Under the pieces are notes generated by a model. It searched no databases, was not told the origin of the DNA, and saw only the letters and a list, made by a program, of their open reading frames with translations. Below are positions 19,012 through 27,240 of a stretch of 44,993 nucleotides of DNA, one piece after another. The stretch is from Acidobacteriota bacterium. GTDB taxonomy: Bacteria > Acidobacteriota > Thermoanaerobaculia > Gp7-AA8. A program made the translations under genes and the position numbers. Positions within the stretch are counted from its first letter, which is position 1. Each line of letters begins with the position of its first letter. The stretch spans positions 1 through 44,993 of the forward strand of contig JACPDH010000084.1 in NCBI GenBank assembly GCA_016184115.1. The letters are read 5' to 3'.

Positions 19012-20804
19012 GCGGTCACCTCGTCAACGGCGTATTTCTCGATGATCGATTCGATCACGCGCCGCGAGAGGCTGTGATAGCCCGCGCGCCCCTCGGCATA
19101 GATTTCCCTGGCGAGAGTGCGCGTTCGCGCGTGCTTGCCGAGCGCGTTGTAGAGCGGACGCAAGTACTTCATGCGGCCGACCGTGACGAGCACCTCGCGG
19201 ACCCGCGCGAACGCCGGCTCGTAGTCCGAAGCAACGGCGATCGACAACCACTCGACGAGGATCTCGTAGTTTCCGCGCGCATTCAGGCCAAAGCTCGCGT
19301 CGAGCCAGCGGAGCGATTCGTGGTCGAGCTCGCGCGGAAGGTGCTGCAGGTAGACGAGCAGCTCGTCGGTGGCCCAGCCCTCGATCTGCGCGTCGTTAGG
19401 CTTGATCCCGTCGCTCCAGCTCTTCGCAAGCGCGGTGAGCTCGTCGAGCTTCGCCGAGCGAAAGACCGGAGCGTTCTTCGGCATGCCGGTTTCGTAGAGC
19501 CATTCCTTCCAGAGCACCTTGTCGGCGACACCGGGGAGCTGCTGTTCGAGGAACTCGATGAACTCCTCGGATGTGATCGACTGGAAGCGGAAGCGTTTCA
19601 TGTAGGAGGCGAGAAACTCGTCGAAGCGCTCGCGTCCGACTTCACGCTCGATGACGTTCACGAAGCGCGCTCCCTTTTCGTACGGAATCGAGGAGAAGGC
19701 CTCGTCGGGATCGATGCCCTTGAGGTCGGTACGGAGTTTCGTCAGCGGTGAGCCTTCGCCGAATCGTGCGACGGAATCGTCGAGCGCCTTCTGGCCGATT
19801 GCCCAGCCGAGGATGCATCGCTCCTCGCCATGGAGCGCTTCGAGAATCCGGCGCTCAGCCCAGGTCGTGAAACCTTCGTTGAGCCAGAAATGCTCGTTGG
19901 TCGCGTTCGTGACGAGGTTGCCGGTCCAGGAGTGAGCGAGCTCGTGTGCGACGACGTCGACGAGAGAGCGGTCGCCCGCGATCACCGTCGGCGTAAGGAA
20001 GGTCATCCGCGGATTCTCCATGCCACCGTATGGAAAGGCAGGAGGAAGAACGATCATGTCGTAACGGTCCCAGTCGTACGGACCGAAGAGCTTTTCGGCC
20101 GTCTCGATCATTTGCTCGACTTCTTCGAACTCCCACGCGGCCTTACCGACCATCTCGGGCTCCGCCCAGACGCGAGCGCGCGAGCTGAGGTCGCGCGACT
20201 CGATGTCGCCAACGACGATCGCGAGCAGGTAAGGCGGGATTGGCTGAGGCATCTCGAATAGAAACGTGCGTGTGTCGCTCGCGCCTCCGTTGCGGGTGCC
20301 GGCCGGCCCGGCAGACATGACGGCGCTGAGCGCAGCGGGCACCGTGACCGAAGCGGTATAGGCGACGCGGACCCGAGGCGTGTCCTGGATCGGAACGATC
20401 GTTCGCGCATGGATTGCCTGGCACTGGCTGAACATGAATGGGTGACGCTTGCCCGCCGTCTGCTCCGGCGCGAACCACTGCAGCGCGAGTGCCTCGGGTG
20501 ACGTCGAGTAGTGGATCGTCAGCGTGGTCGTGTCTGCTGGCAGCGTGAGGCGGAGACGGCGGCCAAGGATCGGATCCTCGTCACCGAGCTCGAACGGGAT
20601 CGCTTCGCCACGCTGGTCGGTCGCGGAGTCGATCGTGAGCCCTTTCGTATCGAGATCGAGCGGGCCGCTGCCGGGCGCCGAAAGCTCGAGGCGCGCGCTT
20701 CCGTCGATGACGTGGCGATCGAAGTCGACGCGCCAGTCGAGATGAAATCGTTTCGCCGCGGGCTGGTCAGTGTCGTAGTAGGAATGAGGATCGATGAGGC
20801 TCAT
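19008..20804 (-). CDS. M1-family zinc aminopeptidase, leukotriene A4 hydrolase-like
   Basis: The 598-residue metallopeptidase has the exopeptidase motif YGGMENPRMTFLTP, the zinc site HELAHSW with Glu310 in NEGFTTWAER (His287, His291, Glu310), and a C-terminal helical domain like that of leukotriene A4 hydrolase. The N-terminal barrel begins at HSYYDTDQPAAKRFHLDW. No signal peptide is seen, so it acts in the cytosol, trimming N-terminal residues from peptides. The ATG at 20804 is chosen because GGAAAGG lies 8 nt upstream; another in-frame ATG lies at 20828. Its stop codon overlaps the OPT transporter start. Confidence 0.93.
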   Translation of the reverse strand: MSLIDPHSYYDTDQPAAKRFHLDWRVDFDRHVIDGSARLELSAPGSGPLDLDTKGLTIDSATDQRGEAIPFELGDEDPILGRRLRLTLPADTTTLTIHYSTSPEALALQWFAPEQTAGKRHPFMFSQCQAIHARTIVPIQDTPRVRVAYTASVTVPAALSAVMSAGPAGTRNGGASDTRTFLFEMPQPIPPYLLAIVVGDIESRDLSSRARVWAEPEMVGKAAWEFEEVEQMIETAEKLFGPYDWDRYDMIVLPPAFPYGGMENPRMTFLTPTVIAGDRSLVDVVAHELAHSWTGNLVTNATNEHFWLNEGFTTWAERRILEALHGEERCILGWAIGQKALDDSVARFGEGSPLTKLRTDLKGIDPDEAFSSIPYEKGARFVNVIEREVGRERFDEFLASYMKRFRFQSITSEEFIEFLEQQLPGVADKVLWKEWLYETGMPKNAPVFRSAKLDELTALAKSWSDGIKPNDAQIEGWATDELLVYLQHLPRELDHESLRWLDASFGLNARGNYEILVEWLSIAVASDYEPAFARVREVLVTVGRMKYLRPLYNALGKHARTRTLAREIYAEGRAGYHSLSRRVIESIIEKYAVDEVTA

Positions 20805-20995
20805 GCGGAAGGCCTTTCCGTCGCGCATCTGGAGACGCTGCGACGCCTTGAATTCGCGCGTGATTCTATCGCGGGAAAAGGGGCGGATGGTGGTGACGAA
20901 AAGCAGGGAGTTTCATGCGCGCAACGAGGTGACGCAACACGCCGGCACGCTCGCTGGCACGCTTCGTGCTCCCTCCCGAGGCGAGGAGAACCTGA

Positions 20996-21589
20996 ATGAG
21001 GAACAAGCTCACGCTCATCGGCACACTGATCCTGTCGCTCGTCATCCCGGCCTCGGCGGCGGAACGTACACTGACGCTCGATCCTGCCGCGTCCAGGGTG
21101 GATTTCAGGCTTGGCGCAACAGGGCACGATGTCGAGGGCTCGTTCCGTGTCGAAGGAGGATCGCTCACGTTCGACGACGCGACCGGCGCGATGTCGGGTG
21201 AGATCCGTGTCGATGCGAAGAGCGCCCGAACGGGTAACGGCTCGCGCGACAAGACGATGCACGGCGACGTGCTCGAAAGCGTGAGATTCCCGCTCTTTAC
21301 ATTCAAGGCACAGAAGCTGGAAGGGCACGTCGCGGACGCTGGTACGAGTCAAGTCAAACTCCATGGCGTCCTTTCGATCCATGGTGCAGAGCACGCGTTC
21401 GTGATGCCTGCGAGTGTCGATGTGAAGGACTCGAAGGTGAGCGCGACGTCGACGTTCGCGATTCCGTTCATCGAGTGGGGCATGCACGACCCGAGCCTTC
21501 TCTTTCTTCGTGTCAAGAAGTCGGTAGCCGTGACTGTGACCGCGAACGGCACGCTCTCGAACGCTACTCAACAGAGTGGCTCACGATGA
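20996..21589 (+). CDS. YceI-family periplasmic protein
   Basis: This 197-residue protein has a Sec signal peptide (MRNKLTLIGTLILSLVIPASA) and the YceI lipocalin-like barrel: LDPAASRVDFRLGATGHDVEG, a GEIRVDAKSARTGN turn and DVLESVRFPLFTFKA. A structurally studied YceI homologue binds a polyisoprenoid chain in its barrel. Here the stop codon overlaps the start of a prenyl synthase gene (ATGA), which supports an isoprenoid role. A good ribosome-binding site (GAGGAGAA) precedes the ATG. Confidence 0.88.
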   Translation: MRNKLTLIGTLILSLVIPASAAERTLTLDPAASRVDFRLGATGHDVEGSFRVEGGSLTFDDATGAMSGEIRVDAKSARTGNGSRDKTMHGDVLESVRFPLFTFKAQKLEGHVADAGTSQVKLHGVLSIHGAEHAFVMPASVDVKDSKVSATSTFAIPFIEWGMHDPSLLFLRVKKSVAVTVTANGTLSNATQQSGSR

Positions 21590-22596
21590 GCACCGTGCAG
21601 AATCTGCAAATGAGGGTGCAGAAGCTGCAGCCTTCGGCCACGCTTCCGCTGCGCTCCCGCGCTCAATCGAAGCCGAAACTGATTCGTGACAGCGAGCGCC
21701 GCTATCTCCTCGAGGGATATCGAACGCTCGTCCCACGCGACGCGCGAATGGAGCCGCATCTTCGCGGCGTGCTCGACGACTCGCTCGCGCACGCAGGGAG
21801 CCTCGTCCGCGCGCAACTCGTCTTCGGAATCCTGCGTGGGGCGGGGGCGAAGAAGACTCTCGCGCGCCAGATCGCGGTCGCCATCGAGTACTTCCACACG
21901 GCGTCACTGATCTTCGACGACATGCCGTCGATGGACGACGCGGTCGAGCGGCGGGGGAACGCCTGCCCTCACGTGACCTGGGGCGAGGCAGCGGCGACGC
22001 TCGGTGCGCTCGGCCTCATCAATCAGGCGTACGCGCTTCTCTGGAACGGCATTCAGACTCTTCCGGTCACTTCGCGGCGTCGCGCCGCAGCTCTGGTGCG
22101 AGACTCGCTCGGAGTCTCCGGCATCCTCGATGGCCAGTCGCGCGATGTTCACTTCGAGCGGAATGCGGCGGAGGCGGACGTGCTCGAGGTCGCCGAGGGT
22201 AAGACCGTGACGCTGATCCGGCTTACGCTTCTCCTCCCGTCGATCGTGGCTGGGGACGGCGCGCAGACGCGGGCTCGCCTCAACCGGCTGGCGCGCGCCT
22301 GGGGGCTTGCCTATCAGATCGTCGACGACTTCAAGGACTGCCTGCTGAGTCGCGATGAGGCAGGAAAGACGACCGAGCGGGACGAGTTGCTCTCGCGTCC
22401 GAATCTGCCACGGCGCGCCGGCCTCGCATCCGCGATGTCGCGTCTCGATGCGCTGCTCTCCGACGCGAGAGACGAAGTCCTGGCCCTTGCAAGGGCCGGA
22501 GGCGCGCGATGGCGGCCGGTCCTGGCGCTGCAGGAAATTCTCGAAAAGGAGCAGGCTGCAATCGCGCGTCGCGTGGCGCTTCGCGTCTGTGCCTGA
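21586..22596 (+). CDS. Short-chain polyprenyl synthetase (FPP/GGPP synthase type)
   Basis: The 336-residue trans-prenyltransferase carries the first aspartate-rich motif DDMPSMDD (Asp111-Asp117), the following RRG, and the second motif VDDFKD (Asp247, Asp248, Asp251). The spacing of the first motif is the bacterial DDxxxxD type. It condenses IPP with allylic diphosphates. Product length cannot be fixed by eye; HTASLIF before the first motif resembles FPP/GGPP synthases. A basic, Gln-rich N-terminal extension of about 35 residues precedes the domain. Its ATG overlaps the YceI stop codon. Confidence 0.88.
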   Translation: MSTVQNLQMRVQKLQPSATLPLRSRAQSKPKLIRDSERRYLLEGYRTLVPRDARMEPHLRGVLDDSLAHAGSLVRAQLVFGILRGAGAKKTLARQIAVAIEYFHTASLIFDDMPSMDDAVERRGNACPHVTWGEAAATLGALGLINQAYALLWNGIQTLPVTSRRRAAALVRDSLGVSGILDGQSRDVHFERNAAEADVLEVAEGKTVTLIRLTLLLPSIVAGDGAQTRARLNRLARAWGLAYQIVDDFKDCLLSRDEAGKTTERDELLSRPNLPRRAGLASAMSRLDALLSDARDEVLALARAGGARWRPVLALQEILEKEQAAIARRVALRVCA

Positions 22597-22667
22597 GTGG
22601 CCGCGCGGCCCGTGGGGCGACCTCCCTCCCGTCTCTCGGGCCGCGCGCCGCTGACTTCACACCTTCG

Positions 22668-23948
22668 ATGATCGACCGTTCGGCAATCTTCGGCAGGACC
22701 ACGATCCACGCATTCGCGTGGCTGGCGATCGGCAATGCTGCCGGGGTCGTGCTTGCGCTCCTGCTGCTCGTTCCGGCGTTGGGGTCGATGTTAGGCGAGC
22801 TCACGTGGGGGCGCCTTGCATCGGTGCATCTTTCCGTACAACTCTACGGATGGTGCAGCATCCCGATGATCGCGCTGCTCTGGCGTGTCTACGTCGTGTC
22901 GCCGCGCGCCGGCAGGCTCGCGCCGCTCGCTCTCGATGCATGGTCTGGCGCGCTCGCGTTCGGCGCCGTGTCGTGGCTCCTCGGATCGAACAGCGGAAAG
23001 CCGTTTCTCGAATGGGCTGGCGCGCCGCGCTGGCTCCTTGCGGTGGCAATGTGGATTCTCGCGCTGGCGCTCGCAGCAGCGTTGATCGCGCAGCGACGTT
23101 CGTCCTCGGTGGGCGCAAGCTCGCTCGCGTGGCGTGCGAAGGCGGCTGCGCTCGGCGCTCTATTCATCGTTCCTCTCGTTCTCGCGCTGTCTGCGGATCG
23201 CGCGGTCTATCCCGCAGTCAATCCTCACAGTGGCGGCGCGACCGGCTGGAGTCTCCTCGGAAGTACTCTCGGCATCGTCGTCATCTTCATTGCGACTCCT
23301 GCGCTCGTCGGCGTCGAGCGAAAGGGCTCGGCGCGCGCCGTCGCTACGTGCTGGATTGCGCTTGCCGCGAGCGGCACGCTGTTCGCGCTCGTGGGACATG
23401 GCGACCGCTCGAATCACGAACCGGCCCAGATTGCGGCGCTCGCGACGCTGCTCGTCTGGCCGCCACTGCTGCTGTGGCTTTACTCGAAGTACGAATGGCC
23501 GGCTGCGTCGCGTCGATGGCTCGGCGCGTTCGGCGTCTGGGGCTCGGCGCTCGTATCGACCGCGTTCGCCATGTTTCTGCCTGGGATTCTCGAGCGCACC
23601 AAGTTCACCAACGTGCTCGTGTCGCACTCGCATCTCGCAATGGCGGGTCTGGTTACGAGCTTCTGCATGCTGCTCCTGACCACACTCGATGAGTCTGGAC
23701 GCGCGGGTCGTGCCGCGGGCGATCGCATGACCTTCTGGCTTTGGCAGACGGCTTTCGTTGCTCACATCGGCGCGCTCGCGTATGCCGGATTTCGCGAAGG
23801 CTCGGATCCTGGGCTTGCATTCGGGCCGTCGTTCGCGATCGACGCGGCATATGCCGTGCGCGCGGTCGCTGGAATCGCGATGCTCGCGCTCTCTCTGGTC
23901 TGGCTTTGGCGCGCGCAGGCCGTCACCGAGGAGGAACTGAATGTCTGA
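22668..23948 (+). CDS. CcoN-like haem-copper oxidase subunit I homologue lacking Cu(B) ligands
   Basis: The 426-residue protein has about 12 hydrophobic helices and aligns by eye with CcoN of cbb3 oxidases. WGRLASVHLSVQLYGW matches the helix II region with the low-spin haem His (His54), and VSHSHLAMAGL matches the helix X HxH pair (His320, His322). In CcoN the Cu(B) site needs a His in a WWYGHNAVG-like helix and a later HH pair. Here the first region reads GGATGWSLLGSTL with no His, and the HH pair is not found (LVGHGDRSNHE instead). It is probably a haem b electron carrier rather than an oxygen reductase. The next gene overlaps it by 8 bp. Confidence 0.65.
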   Translation: MIDRSAIFGRTTIHAFAWLAIGNAAGVVLALLLLVPALGSMLGELTWGRLASVHLSVQLYGWCSIPMIALLWRVYVVSPRAGRLAPLALDAWSGALAFGAVSWLLGSNSGKPFLEWAGAPRWLLAVAMWILALALAAALIAQRRSSSVGASSLAWRAKAAALGALFIVPLVLALSADRAVYPAVNPHSGGATGWSLLGSTLGIVVIFIATPALVGVERKGSARAVATCWIALAASGTLFALVGHGDRSNHEPAQIAALATLLVWPPLLLWLYSKYEWPAASRRWLGAFGVWGSALVSTAFAMFLPGILERTKFTNVLVSHSHLAMAGLVTSFCMLLLTTLDESGRAGRAAGDRMTFWLWQTAFVAHIGALAYAGFREGSDPGLAFGPSFAIDAAYAVRAVAGIAMLALSLVWLWRAQAVTEEELNV

Positions 23949-24372
23949 GCGATGGAACGGGGAGCCGTGGCGTTCGCGAGCGAAGGTTCTTTCCGTGCTG
24001 GCCGGTGCGACGGACACGACGACGGGCATTCTGCTCGTCGCGGCGCCTCACTTCACGCTGCACTTGATGGGGATCGAGACAGAGGACGGGAACGAGACAC
24101 TCATCCGGTTCATCGGCGCCTTCGTGCTTGGCGTCGGCGCGTCGTACTTCCTCCCATTCCTTCAGAGGGATCGCGATCAGCGCATTGCCGCACTTCGCTC
24201 CCAGTTCGCGACGACGGGGCTCATCCGACTCTCGATCGCGCTCTTCACCGGGGCCGCCGTCGCGTCTGGCGCGCTGATCGCGCCATGGCTCTCGGTGACC
24301 GCTTCCGATCTGGCTCTCGCAGCAGTGCAGGGGCTGTTCATACGAAGCAGGGTGCTCGATGCCGAGAACTGA
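23941..24372 (+). CDS. Four-helix membrane protein of unknown function
   Basis: This 143-residue protein has about four hydrophobic segments (around VLSVLAGATDTTTGILLVA, FIGAFVLGVGASYFLPFL, IRLSIALFTGAAVASGALIA and the C-terminal helix). It overlaps the CcoN-like gene by 8 bp and the MFS-cytochrome gene by 14 bp, so it is a coupled middle member of that set and probably part of the same complex. I do not recognise the family; it has no Cys and no obvious cofactor motif. Confidence 0.7.
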   Translation: MSERWNGEPWRSRAKVLSVLAGATDTTTGILLVAAPHFTLHLMGIETEDGNETLIRFIGAFVLGVGASYFLPFLQRDRDQRIAALRSQFATTGLIRLSIALFTGAAVASGALIAPWLSVTASDLALAAVQGLFIRSRVLDAEN

Positions 24373-26302
24373 GCGAAACCTGGCCGCTGGCGTCGCGGGG
24401 GCACTCGCCGTCGCCGCGACGTACGTGTTCTTCCTCATTTATGCGCAGTTTGGCTTTCTTCACCTTCTCGACGCGCGCCTGGGCGGTGGCGCGGCGGTCG
24501 GTTCCGCGATGGCGGCGATGGGAATCGCTGGCCTCGTTGCGAGCCTGCTGACCGCGGTCGCTCTTCGTCGGGTACCGGCGAATCTGGCACTCCTCGGGGG
24601 GCTCTTTCTCAGCGCAGGATCGGGACTGGTTTCGATCGTAGCGCAAAGCGCGCCGGCGCTCATCGCGTCGGGAGCGCTCATCGGCGCTTCCACCGCGATA
24701 CTCACCGTTTCTCTCGCGGCGGGGCTGCGAGACTTCGTGCCTCCGCATCGAGTCGGCATCGTCGCCGGCGTCGCGACTGGCGCCGCGTATCTCGTCTGCA
24801 ACCTCCCCGCGCTGTTCGAAGGAGCTCCGCGCGAGCAGGCGTGTGTCGCCGCGGTTCTCTGCACGCTCGCGGCGATCGCGGTCGCGCTCGCATCCTTGCA
24901 TGTTCGTCGATCGGCCGGCGTTAGGCATGAGCCGGCACACGAGGTCGCGCTCTTCACGCGCGCGGGACTCGCGGCGGTCGTCGTGGCACTGCTTGCTCTG
25001 ATTTGGCTCGATTCGGCGGCGTTCCGGATCATTCAGGAGACGGCGGAGCTCAAGGGAATCACATGGGGAAGCGAGACGCAGAAGCTGATCCAGGGACTCG
25101 CGCACGTTGCCGGCGCCGTGCTGGCCGGCCATCTGATCGATCGCGGGGCGTTTCGCTCGATCATTGGAGTGACCTGGATCCTCTTCGCGGCCTCGTTCCT
25201 CGCAATCGGTACGAGCCCTTCGTGGATCGTGCTCGTCGGCCCGCTCTATGCGATCGGAATCTCCGCGTATTCGACTGCTCTCGTTGCCTATCCTTCGCTC
25301 CGCGACGACGAGTTGGGACTCGTGTCACGCCGTTGGCGCGCCGGCCTGCTCTATGGCGTTTCCGGATGGATCGGCTCCGCGCTCGGCGTTGGCATGGCGC
25401 AGGATCTTCACGACATCCCGAACTGGTTTCTGGCCGCATCCGGCCTCGCGATCGGCGTCGCGCTGCTCCATCGCCATCGATCCGCGATCGTCCGAGTGTT
25501 TCGAGCGGCGGCGATACCCGTGATGCTTGCAGGCGCAGCGGTCGTAGTTCACGTCGCATGGCAACCCGGCGCCGCCGGGTCCGCCGTCGAGCGCGGTCGC
25601 GAAGTCTACGCCTCGGAGGGGTGCGTCAACTGCCATTCGCAATATGTTAGGCCCGGCACGTTCGACGAGGTCGCCTGGGGGCCATATCACCCGATCGACC
25701 GGAACGAACGGCCACCGTTCGTCGGAAACCGGCGCCAGGGGCCCGACCTGATGAACGTCGCCCTCCGCCGCTCGCCAGTCTGGAACAGGGTACATCTGAT
25801 CGATCCGCGCGCGTTGGTACCGGGCTCGCGTATGCCTTCCTACGCGCATCTCTTCGTCGAAGGCGACAGCCGGGGAGACGATCTCGTCGCCTACCTCGAC
25901 ACTCGGGGAGTTGCCTTTGCGAGCGAGCGCCTTGCGGCGGTCACCGCGTGGAAGCCTCCAGTCAACCTGATTCCGAGCGCCTTACAGGGCCGCGCCGTGT
26001 ATTTGGGCCAATGCGCTGCCTGCCATGGAGAGCGCGGTCACGGAGATGGTGCGCTCGCGGCTCGATTCAGGACGCCCGTGCTGAACCTCTTGAAGCCGGA
26101 GTTGCTCTCGCTGAACCAGACAGCAGTAGCCGAGCCCGAAGAAGTGCAACTCGCACGCATCGTGAAGTTCGGCCTCGCGCCCTCGTCGATGCCCGGGCAC
26201 GAGACGATGCACGATCAGGACGTCGTCCACGTCGTCGCGTACCTCCACGAACTGCGGAGCCATCGCGCGAGACTCGAGGCAACTCGGCGAGGCTCGCGTT
26301 GA
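24359..26302 (+). CDS. MFS-like membrane domain fused to CcoO-like and second cytochrome c domains
   Basis: The 647-residue protein joins three parts. Residues 1 to about 395 form about 12 hydrophobic helices with an MFS-transporter look (GLFLSAGSGLVSIVAQSA, GAVLAGHLIDRG). Residues 405-520 match CcoO of cbb3 oxidase: haem site CVNCH (Cys422, Cys425, His426) in GREVYASEGCVNCHSQYVRP, then RRQGPDLMNV, RVHLIDPRALVPGS and the likely axial Met in RMPSY. Residues 540-647 form a second cytochrome c with CAACH (Cys552, Cys555, His556), GHGDG and the likely Met of SSMPGH. In CcoO one short helix anchors the haem domain; here a whole transporter-like domain replaces it. It follows the CcoN-like gene, so the pair may make a redox complex. 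Transport substrate unknown. Confidence 0.82.
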   Translation: MPRTERNLAAGVAGALAVAATYVFFLIYAQFGFLHLLDARLGGGAAVGSAMAAMGIAGLVASLLTAVALRRVPANLALLGGLFLSAGSGLVSIVAQSAPALIASGALIGASTAILTVSLAAGLRDFVPPHRVGIVAGVATGAAYLVCNLPALFEGAPREQACVAAVLCTLAAIAVALASLHVRRSAGVRHEPAHEVALFTRAGLAAVVVALLALIWLDSAAFRIIQETAELKGITWGSETQKLIQGLAHVAGAVLAGHLIDRGAFRSIIGVTWILFAASFLAIGTSPSWIVLVGPLYAIGISAYSTALVAYPSLRDDELGLVSRRWRAGLLYGVSGWIGSALGVGMAQDLHDIPNWFLAASGLAIGVALLHRHRSAIVRVFRAAAIPVMLAGAAVVVHVAWQPGAAGSAVERGREVYASEGCVNCHSQYVRPGTFDEVAWGPYHPIDRNERPPFVGNRRQGPDLMNVALRRSPVWNRVHLIDPRALVPGSRMPSYAHLFVEGDSRGDDLVAYLDTRGVAFASERLAAVTAWKPPVNLIPSALQGRAVYLGQCAACHGERGHGDGALAARFRTPVLNLLKPELLSLNQTAVAEPEEVQLARIVKFGLAPSSMPGHETMHDQDVVHVVAYLHELRSHRARLEATRRGSR

Positions 26303-27225
26303 CTCCGCGAGGGCGAAGGGCACTCGTCGGCGCGGCGATCGCCGCGAGCTGCGTCGTTGCGGCGATTCCCACCCTGGGGTGGACGACGCGGCATCGGCCG
26401 TGGGAGCAGGCGAGCGGCTGGGATTCGATCCCTCTCGTCGAACGCCCCGTCACGAATGAGCTCTGGAATGGCGAGAGCGGCGAACCTCCGCGACTTCGAT
26501 GGCTCGGGCACGCCGGCATGCGAATCGAGTGGCACGGCATGGTTCTCGTCACCGACCCTAACCTCAATGATCGCTGTACGGTCGCAGCGCGCGTCCTCGA
26601 ACCTGTCGAGCCATCGTGGGTCGGTCATGTCGACGCGGTGCTCGTGAGCCACGCGCATTACGACCATCTCGATCGAGCGACGCTGCGGGCCATTGGCCCC
26701 GTTGAAACAATCGCCATTCCGAACGGAGCGAGCCGGTATCTCACTGCCGACGCGATCGACGGTGCGGAGGTCGTCGAGTTGGAGCCTGGAGAGGCGTTGC
26801 GCGTCGGTGAGCTGATCGTCACGGCCGTGCCGGCGGCGCACAATGGAAACCGATTCCATCCGCTCGCGAGCCGCGTCGGCGCGCTTGGCTATGTGGTCTC
26901 CGATGGTCGCAACGCGATCTACGTTGCCGGTGACACGGCGGCACGCAACGACTTCGAGTCGATTCGTGATGCCTACCATCCACGCGTGGCCGTTCTCCCA
27001 GTTGGTGCGTTCCTGCCGAAGTTCCCGGTCGGGCACTTTCATCTCAGCCCCGAGGAGGCGGCGGCGGTGGCGAAACGGCTAGGAGTCGAAACAGTGGTTC
27101 CATACCACTTCGGTACGTTCCGGCTTTCGTTCGACGAGCCGGAGATTGCGCTGCCTCGTTTCGCGACGGCGGCGCGACGCGAGCAGGTTCGATGGGTGAT
27201 GCCGATGCTGCTCCATGACCATTAA
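26299..27225 (+). CDS. NAPE-PLD/UlaG-like MBL-fold hydrolase, membrane anchored
   Basis: The 308-residue protein has an N-terminal hydrophobic anchor (ALVGAAIAASCVVAAIPTLG) and an MBL domain: LRWLGHAGMRIEWHGMVLVTDP, the metal site SHAHYDHLD (His118, His120, Asp122, His123), VAGDTAAR, and YHFGTFRLSFDEP near the end. The last motif and the WLGH opening resemble N-acylphosphatidylethanolamine phospholipase D, so a phosphodiesterase acting on lipids at the membrane is plausible. The best start is a TTG at 26299 that overlaps the stop codon of the preceding gene (TTGA), showing coupled translation. Family firm, substrate inferred. Confidence 0.78.
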   Translation: MTPRGRRALVGAAIAASCVVAAIPTLGWTTRHRPWEQASGWDSIPLVERPVTNELWNGESGEPPRLRWLGHAGMRIEWHGMVLVTDPNLNDRCTVAARVLEPVEPSWVGHVDAVLVSHAHYDHLDRATLRAIGPVETIAIPNGASRYLTADAIDGAEVVELEPGEALRVGELIVTAVPAAHNGNRFHPLASRVGALGYVVSDGRNAIYVAGDTAARNDFESIRDAYHPRVAVLPVGAFLPKFPVGHFHLSPEEAAAVAKRLGVETVVPYHFGTFRLSFDEPEIALPRFATAARREQVRWVMPMLLHDH

Positions 27226-27240
27226 TCCGGTGCTCTTCCG

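Noticed and set aside
22509-22667. N-terminal extension of the CcoN-like protein
   Set aside because: It overlaps the prenyl synthase end in another frame and has no helix; the ATG at 22668 directly precedes the first membrane helix.
26299-26301. Longer frame for the NAPE-PLD-like gene starting near 25948
   Set aside because: The extra part overlaps the cytochrome gene in another frame and is Arg/Ser-rich shadow sequence; the TTGA overlap start gives a normal signal anchor.
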